Assembly (NCBI GenBank): GCA_034698045.1
Contig: JAQGAU010000642.1
Coordinates: forward strand, 1-25,357
Direction of reading: 5' to 3'
DNA: 25,357 nucleotides
DNA from: Paramacrobiotus richtersi
Taxonomy: Eukaryota; Tardigrada; Eutardigrada; Parachela; Macrobiotidae
Each line of letters begins with the position of its first letter. Within the stretch, counting starts at the first letter, position 1. This document shows, in pieces, positions 18,661 to 25,357 of this stretch. The notes under the pieces are model-generated. The model was not told the DNA's origin. It ran no database searches and worked only from the letters and a program-made list of their open reading frames with translations. Position numbers and translations under genes: made by a program.

Positions 18661-19609
18661 AAACGCTCCATGGGTGCGCAGTTACATTAGTATGCACAGC
18701 CCATCACCCTGAAAATGAAGTTTTTGCCATACTCTGTTCTCGCTTTTCGGCAGTGCAAAAGTGAATCATGAGACTGACAGATGAATCGGTGCGACATTAT
18801 CCTGCTATGGTATATATCCGTAGCAAAATTATCGTACTGGATTATCGTCATGATTTCTTTTGAGTGCGCGTAGAAAAGTAGTAAAGCATCGAGTGAGCGT
18901 GACACCTAGTGCCTATTGATTCCGAAGCCGTTGGTTGACTTACCTCAACCGTCTTAATCAAAAACAGTTCCGGTCAATAGGCAGTAACCAGCAGCTGCAC
19001 CCAAATCAGCTTGCTTGGTAAACAATGGCAAAATTTTCACTTTTCGACGCCCTTCCTATTTTTGCGTCCCCCTCTCGACATATAGAAATAGAATCGCTTT
19101 CTTTACTAATCTCTGCGCAGCTTACTGCATTCATCCGGGAAAGTAGCATTTTTGGCAATTGTTTTCTGATATTAGATATCACGTCACCGATACGTTGGTA
19201 CAACCCGTTTTGAATGAATATTCAGTAAAGGTCAGACTGAGTTCTAATGATACCGAACACAATGGCCATTAAGATTCATGATTTAGCAAGGATTGTAACC
19301 TTACAGACGCGTTTGTTCTGCAGAAAATTAAACAACAGCGGGCTCTCTTTTGTAACTAAACGCATCATTTGAAATACTTGCAAGGAATATTTTTAACGAA
19401 TTAATGAAAATATTACTGAAAGAAGAAGAGACTGACGAAAGCTACTAAACAAAGGAAGGATTTACCGTGCTACATGATGAAGGCATCAAAAGTCTGTACA
19501 ATATCTGTGGTAATAGCCATAAAGCAAAAACTAGCAGTTTTCAATAGCATTTTCGTAATCTAAGTGCTCGCGCGGGCATAATCATTCTGATGTTCTACCC
19601 GAACATTCT
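18661..19609. other. Duplicated upstream flank of receptor 4; gap before the Gr-like gene
   Basis: Up to about 19300 it is related to the flank of receptor 3, and about 18970-19215 also to 9800-10010 upstream of receptor 2. The minus-strand frame 19006-19203 overlaps the conserved stretch but is not kept open in the other copies. From 19300 to 19609 I see nothing coding and no clear polyadenylation signal for the Gr-like gene. Confidence 0.5.
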
Positions 19610-21162
19610 TCATCCAGTAAAATTGCTCTGCAGCCGGGACAAAAGGAGGTCGACAACTGCATCAATCGTTGCGTTGCGGTCAAAAGTGGTCTGAGGTTTA
19701 TCGTTAATCTGTGCAGACAGCAAGACGTATCCGAACAATGTACCGGCAAACTGCAAAGACCCAAAGCTTTTACAGACACTGCAAATTCAGTAATAGGTCA
19801 ATATATATACAGCGTACCGTGGCTGCAACTTCTCGACACATTGTTATGCCTCCTATGGTCATCTGGGTGTTTGATGCTTCCAGCTGGTCCAAGTGCGTCT
19901 GTACTGTTCTAAAATGTTCCTCCGGTATCTTGTGCGCTACTAAGGGATACTTCAGAGAAAAAAACAGCTCTTCCTTCTAGAATCAACAGCATGATACCAT
20001 CTTTCATCAGAAACACTCAGGATTCATGACACTAACCTACCTGTTCTGTAACAAAAACCAGTGAGGTTATATGCGCGACTAGCATCCCAGAAATAACTGC
20101 TAAATCAACGAACTGCGCCACTTCAAGAGTTATTCCTTCCGATAAGTCTTCACACATAACTTCAGATAAGCGCATAAAATAAAAGGTATCCTCGAGGAAA
20201 ATCATCAACCCTATCCAGGAAAAGTGCTCATTTATCGCACCAATAAGCGAGTTTAATTGCTCGTAATCATCAAATTGCTTCTGAAATTCTTGAAGAGTCC
20301 ATTTCTTCTGAATACGTATCTGTTTTCTGAGAGCCTGACATCCCATTCCCAGCTGTATCGATATATGAATTAAAAAGCAGTGAACACATTGTATTCCAGC
20401 TAAACTGACCGCCGCAAGTATGTGCCGCCCGATAATCAGTTCTCTTGCGTATTTCGCTATGAAATGATAGTTATCAGGCAATTCGGAAAAAGTCGCTAGG
20501 TCTCCCCTAAATAGTCCATAAAATGAATTACCACCTGGCACCAGCAGATAGATGGGATTACTTGTCAGCACAATACCAAAGGCGATGACAAAAAGTGAAT
20601 TAAAAATGGTAAATTTTTTCCCAGCTGAATTGATAAAATTTCTCACCAAACTTGGTAAGTTCTTTTCCGAAACTAGCATTTGAAAAGCCGTGAATAGCCG
20701 CGTAAAGGGCACGATGTAGGTTGGACATGCTAACAGCATCCCGGAAGTGCTAGCATGCGTTAACGGGCGCTCGTACTGTTCAGAAAAAACGGCAATGAAC
20801 TGCGCAAAAATGTACGTAATCACCAGGAATCCCAGAGAGATTTGTATAATCTTTGTTTGCCCGGGTAACTGATAACAACAATACCCTGTGGCGTGCATTG
20901 CACAGAACCAGAAGGTATTCTGCGCTTCTAAAACTACGGTTTGCCATGCTTTGGTAATCATGGCGATTTTGTGTAATAAGTACAGTAGAAGATTATCAGT
21001 TAACGCAACTTTCTTAACAGACTGTAATTTGCGGGTGAAGTGGTCTGTGGAATGTTTTGAAGGCGAAATAACTGGCAGGAAATTGTATGTGTGCATAAGC
21101 AGGGAATCTCCCGAGTGTAGGCAAACAGCATTATGCATAAATACAATATACTGTGTTTGCAT
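19610..21162 (-). CDS. Gustatory-receptor-like protein, three exons
   Basis: Exon 1 is 21162-20041 (374 aa), exon 2 19949-19818 (44 aa), exon 3 19750-19610 (46 aa, TGA), total 464 aa. Introns of 91 nt (GTAGGT...CTCTGAAG) and 67 nt (GTACGC...CTTTGCAG) are both phase 0; phase-0 introns near the 3' end are typical of arthropod Gr genes. Hydrophobic segments: about 104-126, 139-163, 183-208, 244-272, 303-331, 348-372 and 417-433, seven in all. Exon 2 holds the hydrophilic stretch HFRTVQTHLDQLEASN expected before TM7. TM7 reads GYVLLSAQI (425-433), a variant of the Gr signature TYhhhhhQF. Family proteins are ligand-gated cation channels in sensory neurons. The N-terminal 70 residues and the start are less certain. 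It sits among the 7TM receptors on the same strand. Confidence 0.72.
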
Positions 21163-21718
21163 AAATAAGCGTTAGATAATGGACAATCGATACTCTTCAT
21201 TTCGTTTGTGGCACTACAGTAGGCATATGTTTAGCGTTCGTCACTCTTGTTTATGCAATCACGTCGTGCGAGGGGGCGTAAGTCTCCATGTTTGCAAGTC
21301 TGCACTCGAGGAAGCCACCCGCTCATCAATCCAAAATAGAAGCGGAAACTCCACCTCAGGGTTTTCTACCGAGAAAATAATATGCTGCATTTTTTTGCTT
21401 CATCATCATTACCTTGTAAAAGAGACAACTGGTACTGAATTTATGCTAATAAAAATTGATATGAGAAATAAAAATATAAATAAAATAAATAAAATGAATA
21501 AATGAATAAATAAAAAAAATAAATAAAAATATAAGAATAAAATAAACTATAAAATAAAATATAAAAATATAAAAATTGCCTGCGCATAGCCTTGACCTCT
21601 ATTCTAAATTCTAAGTAAACAGGTGAAATGGTCAGTAATATACGTATACGTAGTTAAAGCAAAATAAGAAATCCACTGGCAAATAACAGCAGCACACCTT
21701 TGAGATTACACTGGGTTT
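21163..21718. other. Intergenic, no gene seen
   Basis: Upstream of the Gr-like gene and downstream of receptor 5. Apart from the A-rich tract listed separately, nothing functional is recognised. Confidence 0.45.
21448..21576. repeat. A-rich (AAATA/AATA) low-complexity tract
   Basis: About 130 bp of A and T with almost no G or C, built of AATA, AAATA and TAAAATA units. Its many AATAAA strings are by-products and should not be read as polyadenylation signals. Confidence 0.9.
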
Positions 21719-22702
21719 TTAAGGTGACCTCAGCCGTCTGAAAAATTCCGCTTTGAGCTCCGGTACCGCAGCTCCAAATATAACTGGATCAAGTGACGCG
21801 TGCACAAGTTTCATAATCCGACAGACCTGCAGAAATTGAATATTGTCCAGGTAGGGCGAAGCCGAGTAGTACAGATTCATCGGTGTCCAACAAACGGCAA
21901 TGCTAATGGTCATCAGCGAGAGTAAAGTGAACGAAACGGAAAAGCGTCCCAAATCCGGAGCATACGGTCGGATAGTCAACTCGCGGGCAACTGTTGCTGT
22001 ATGCGGAGAAGCTTGTTTACTGGCCGCTGAAATCCGGGAAACTGGAGTTACTTTGGTTTGTTGCCGCTTAACAATGAAGTATGGATAACTGGCTAGAATG
22101 ACAATCTCGGGAATGATATAGAACACTGTGTTGGAAACGGGCAACCATTGGCGAGAAAAGGGTGATATTCCACTGTACGCGCAGTTGACATTATCCAATA
22201 ATTCCAGATACAAAACTGCATCAATGGTATTGACTGATACAGCGTACATCTGCACCAAAACCCAGCTGCATACGTTAATAATTATGGCAAACTTCATTGT
22301 ATGGCACGCTCGATAGGAAATCGGCCAAGCAACCGCCCAGATCCGGTTAAGAGCAATGCTCATGTGCGATAAGGGAACTAACGGGGAGGTAGCACTGGAG
22401 GCGAAACGGTAGAATGTGCAGAATCCCGGCCAGATGTATTGCGGTAGGAAATCTTTTAGTCCGAGGAGGAACGGGTTTTGCTGGCATAGTGCGGTTGTTA
22501 GGTTGGCTAAGAGAAGATGTATCACGTAGATACTGAAGGGCGTTAGGGCGCTGCGGGTCCGGTAGTACAGATAGAGCAGTATCGCGTTGCCGATTACGGA
22601 GAACAAACAGGAAACAGCCATAAGCCACTGCAGATAGGTGAAGTTTTGCACAAAGCCTGTGGAGTTTGTATCAGTAATGTTAACTGCCATGGTGGTGTTC
22701 AT
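21719..22702 (-). CDS. Rhodopsin-like 7TM receptor 5
   Basis: Intronless, 327 aa from the ATG at 22702 (MNTTMAVNIT). The frame runs on upstream to a GTG, but the first in-frame ATG matches the paralogs' N-termini. Glycosylation sites NTT, NIT and NST precede FTYLQW (21-26). TM1 has GN (39-40) and YLYYRTR; TM2 LANLTTALCQQNPF; cysteines 95 and 174 could pair; TM3 ends LNRIWAVAWP (118-127); TM4 keeps its Trp (147); TM5 SYPYFIVKRQQ; TM6 CWTP (271-274); TM7 DPVIF (305-309); short tail ending RRLRSP. A likely functional membrane receptor with unknown ligand. It is separated from the other paralogs by the Gr-like gene. Confidence 0.92.
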   Translation of the reverse strand: MNTTMAVNITDTNSTGFVQNFTYLQWLMAVSCLFSVIGNAILLYLYYRTRSALTPFSIYVIHLLLANLTTALCQQNPFLLGLKDFLPQYIWPGFCTFYRFASSATSPLVPLSHMSIALNRIWAVAWPISYRACHTMKFAIIINVCSWVLVQMYAVSVNTIDAVLYLELLDNVNCAYSGISPFSRQWLPVSNTVFYIIPEIVILASYPYFIVKRQQTKVTPVSRISAASKQASPHTATVARELTIRPYAPDLGRFSVSFTLLSLMTISIAVCWTPMNLYYSASPYLDNIQFLQVCRIMKLVHASLDPVIFGAAVPELKAEFFRRLRSP

Positions 22703-22782
22703 TATTGCGAAGGAACTGCGGATTGTCTGGACAGTGACTTTTATGGTACATTCCTTGTAAATCTCAGGAGCAGTTGCGGAAG

Positions 22783-22823
22783 TCACGTTCTATGTGCGTG
22801 GTCAATGTCAGAGAAGTGAAAGG
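22783..22823 (-). promoter_or_regulatory. Shared proximal upstream block, receptor 5
   Basis: TCACGTTCT (22783-22791), preceded by GCAGTTGCGGAAG, and GAAAGGTTTCT (from 22818), about 34 bp apart and 81 bp upstream of the ATG. Matches the blocks of receptors 2, 3 and 4. Confidence 0.6.
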
Positions 22824-22989
22824 TTTCTAATCTTGTTGCACTTCGCAACTATCGCACCTCAGAAACCCCACTATTAACATTCCAGTGCATCATAAGCCGG
22901 GAACGCGTGCATGGATTCTGGGTGCTTTGGCTAATACAGCCGTGCTAATGTCATAAAATATGTGGAATATCTGATATATGGGTTCTCTT

Positions 22990-23055
22990 GCGTAATTTGT
23001 GATAAATAATTAAATTAATGGACAAGATGCCCAGAAGCTAAGTTTATCTCTGTCA
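22990..23055 (-). promoter_or_regulatory. Shared distal upstream block, receptor 5
   Basis: GCGTAATTTGTGATAAATAA, TTAATGG (23015-23021), then AGCTAAGTTTATCTCTGTCA. Aligns with the blocks of receptors 2 and 4. TTAATGG is 313 bp before the ATG. Confidence 0.55.
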
Positions 23056-23932
23056 CGACTTCTGCATGGAAGCAAACAACGTGCCTGGGACGACGCAATA
23101 GCGAAGCGAATCTAACCATCTGATTCTATTTCTGATCGGCTGCCGGCTGATGCTGACTGTTTGATGGAAAATATTTTGCAATATGGAAACTAATCGCGCC
23201 ATGTTTCAGCAAGATTTGAATCCGAGTTTCGAGTTAACGTTAACGTCGAGTTAACGTCGCGATAAACTACCATCCACACCGGGCACTTCGTTTTGCTTTA
23301 CTCATGAAAGTAATAAAAGCGCCCGGTTATACAGAGTTCGCTGGTCCGTAATGTCCTGTTTGAAGTTTGTCAGTCAGTCGGATGACCCATAGGAAGACCC
23401 CTTTTGTCAGGTACAGAGAGCGATTCAGACTCATGCAGTCACATCCCGTTGTCACAGCTTTGGGTTGATCCAGTTAAGAGGTTTCCACTAGAGTCTCTTG
23501 CTTCGGTGAACCCATAGGAGCAGTAGGAGATTTCAAGGAAGCTCAGTTTTCTTGTAAATTCTTAAACTGCTTACAATATCGGGAATTCACGGGAATAGCA
23601 GTATCAGGTGACAGTAAACACTTCACATGTCTTCACGTTGAAAAGACGGCAGATTTTGTTGTGATTACAATATTCTGATGTGGGAGAGTGACGAATGATC
23701 GATGAGAGAAAGAGGTAGCCACACACAACTCTTGAAGTGCCTTGAATTTCGAAGTTTGTTGTGATTTTTAAGTTTTTTTCTGATTCTAACCTAGTGAGTG
23801 CTCTCCTTGTTTGTGAGTTGCATAAATCGTTGATTTGTGAAAATTACGGACGCTGTAACATGGCGAGCTATGGCTTAACAGTTAATGACTTTACTGGTGT
23901 TGCGTGCGGCTAAATTGGGCATACAATCAAGC
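23056..23932. other. Intergenic, no gene seen
   Basis: No supported gene. 23230-23260 has two CGAGTTAACGT units with an ACGTTAACGT palindrome between them, a small compound repeat. Confidence 0.45.
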
Positions 23933-24377
23933 TTTAAGGCCACAGCTAGCAGACGACAGTGAGCCCACAATAGATAGATTTTTTGCGGTAGCCCTGGTCC
24001 TAGGGCTCTGGCCCCATTGTCCACTGAGCTATTCATCAGACAACAAAAAAAATTTTGGATGCTAATTCTGAATGAGAATGTTTTTCCGATGTGGACTTGC
24101 GAGACGACAATCGACGTGTTTTTGTCGAGAAAGACTAACAACCGAAATAAATCTTGAAAAAAAAAACAGAAATAACGAAATTAATAAAAAAAAAACACTT
24201 TCTCAGTGGACAATGGGTCTAGAGAGGATCGCGGCACTGTGGGCACACCACTGCGCTGCCGAATGCCGGGCGCATGCGGCCATTGTGCAGAACTATTATT
24301 AAACTTACAGATACCGCAAAAAAACTTATCTATTGTGGTTTGTGGGCTCACTGTCGTCTGCTAGCTTTGGCCTTAAA
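23933..24377. repeat. Foldback element 2 (inverted repeat)
   Basis: Left arm 23933-23990 and right arm 24312-24377 are reverse complements, ends TTTAAGGCC and GGCCTTAAA, with a 26-nt perfect stretch (23945-23970 with 24340-24365) and a 7-nt insertion in the right arm. A second inner pair, 24013-24028 with 24202-24217, is a perfect 16 nt, so the structure is a stepped hairpin around an A-rich centre. No target duplication or coding content seen. Unrelated in sequence to the foldback at 6122-6683. Confidence 0.75.
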
Positions 24378-24959
24378 TTTTGGAGAGATGGGTGGCACTT
24401 CACAGATGATTCTAGCTAGTAACCCTCACATGACAGGTTTATCATTTCATGTGTTGACCAGTACCACATCGGCTCTTTGGACGTTTGCCAGTGTTAACAT
24501 AGATTTGAAATCCAAATCCAAATTTTGGGTGACTTGGGTCCAATAAAAACCACACATTTGCTGACCGCGACTTGAGTGCTTTGTATTGCTATTGTCTTAT
24601 AGTCGGTTGGTTGAAATTGTTGCCAACTTGCCATGAATAAAAAAGAAAACCGTTTTACTCCAGCAATGATGCATGCGCAAATATCATGAAAGGTGCATGT
24701 ACAGATATGTACTCGTAATTTTTGTACATGTAGGGTGACACTTTAGGAAAACAGCCCGCTGAGCAATACGTAATTATCGACGATGCCACACAGTGCACCA
24801 TAAATGTGTATGAACAATAGGATAAAACAGGTAAGCAGCTTAAAAACCGAATCTGGTAGGCAGAAGAACATCAATCACACTAGCCAAGAAAGAACAAGAA
24901 AAGGTAGACTATGTTTCAGCATACAGTACATTTTCTGCTCGAGACGATTGAATTACGGA
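24378..24959. other. Intergenic, no gene seen
   Basis: A plus-strand AATAAA lies near 24543, but no gene upstream of it could be supported. Near 24693-24728 CATGTACA and TGTACATG make a short hairpin. Confidence 0.4.
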
Positions 24960-25310
24960 AAAGAGATCTCGTCCAAATTAGCCGATCGGGAACTGTTCAC
25001 AGGACCGCCAAGGTATTCGCCCGTGCATTCTCAAAACTGATGCGCGTATAACAGCTCTCCGGTTTCTTGGCGGATTTCCTTGGCCAAACCGTACATCAAG
25101 CGGTGTGCTCCGGACCCACAGCCCCATCGTTTCGAATGCTAGTGGACAGAACATATCCACCAGCTGATGCAAGGACAACTAAATCCGGTCTGCATCTGTG
25201 CGGAGCAACTTTAAGAACTTCGCTCTAACCGTTCTTATTTGGGTTAGGGTTTCCTCACGAAGCTCCGCTATCGTTGCGCCAGAAGATAGGCAGTGAGTAT
25301 GTGGTCACAG
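24960..25310 (-). mobile_element. LINE ORF2 C-terminal relic
   Basis: Reading the minus strand downwards: an ATIAELREETLTQIRTVRAK-like stretch (about 25270-25210), then CPLAFETMGLW (about 25143-25111), then in another frame AHRLMYGLAKEIRQETGEL, then in a third position RISFENARANTLAVL. These are in the same order as the segments after the reverse transcriptase domain in animal LINE ORF2 proteins (AELAxxRK, PxAxETxGxWG, TGE, QRISxxxQRxNAxxVL). At least two frame changes and a stop show it is dead. It differs from the relic at 16371-16604, so it is a separate, old insertion. Confidence 0.5.
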
Positions 25311-25357
25311 GGAATTGATCGTTTGCGCCAAATTTTGAACAGGGCAGTAACCCCTTG

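Noticed and set aside
19006-19203. 65-aa minus-strand ORF upstream of receptor 4
   Set aside because: The matching stretches upstream of receptors 2 and 3 do not keep this frame open, so conservation is at DNA level only.
22703-22786. N-terminal extension of receptor 5
   Set aside because: It starts at GTG and has no counterpart in the paralogs; the ATG at 22702 matches their N-termini.
24978-25178. 66-aa minus-strand ORF as a host gene
   Set aside because: It is one frame of a decayed LINE tail.

Overview
The window looks like nuclear DNA of an invertebrate animal, most probably an ecdysozoan. A tardigrade is compatible with the mid-range base composition, short introns and intronless receptor cluster, but the sequence does not prove it. 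The core is a chemosensory-type receptor cluster on the minus strand. It holds five intronless rhodopsin-like (class A-like) 7TM receptors, at about 3.9-4.9, 7.7-8.7, 13.8-14.8, 17.2-18.3 and 21.7-22.7 kb. It also holds one three-exon gustatory-receptor-like gene (19.6-21.2 kb) and a worn receptor relic (2.8-3.0 kb). The fourth 7TM gene carries one in-frame stop in an otherwise full-length frame.

Four of the 7TM genes (starts at 8694, 14809, 18281, 22702) are close paralogs whose upstream DNA is also related. A proximal block 75-140 bp before the ATG carries TCACGTTC-like and AGAAAGG-like cores. A second block about 310-340 bp before the ATG carries TTAATGG. A deeper block about 1 kb upstream is shared by three of them. 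The array therefore grew by duplication of gene plus regulatory DNA. The most divergent gene (start 4883) keeps only a TTAATGG at the same distance. In the 8694 gene the proximal block is split by a 276-bp hAT-type MITE with a clean 8-bp target duplication.

Layout: 1-2160 is repeat-rich, with a 28/56-bp minisatellite and four GC-rich hairpins. 2160-2810 has ambiguous coding potential. 6122-6683 and 23933-24377 are foldback structures; the first has 93-nt arms with only 2 mismatches. 10523-11983 is an unrecognised 486-aa intronless ORF with a CxxC-x6-CxxC head, a basic linker and a helical tail. It is followed by a 49-aa acidic ORF, and the pair may derive from a mobile or virus-like element. 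16371-16604 (plus) and 24960-25310 (minus) are worn 3' ends of LINE ORF2. The remaining intergenic DNA shows no gene I can support.

The receptor genes probably act in parallel as sensory receptors under shared upstream control. This is inferred from sequence and layout, not shown.
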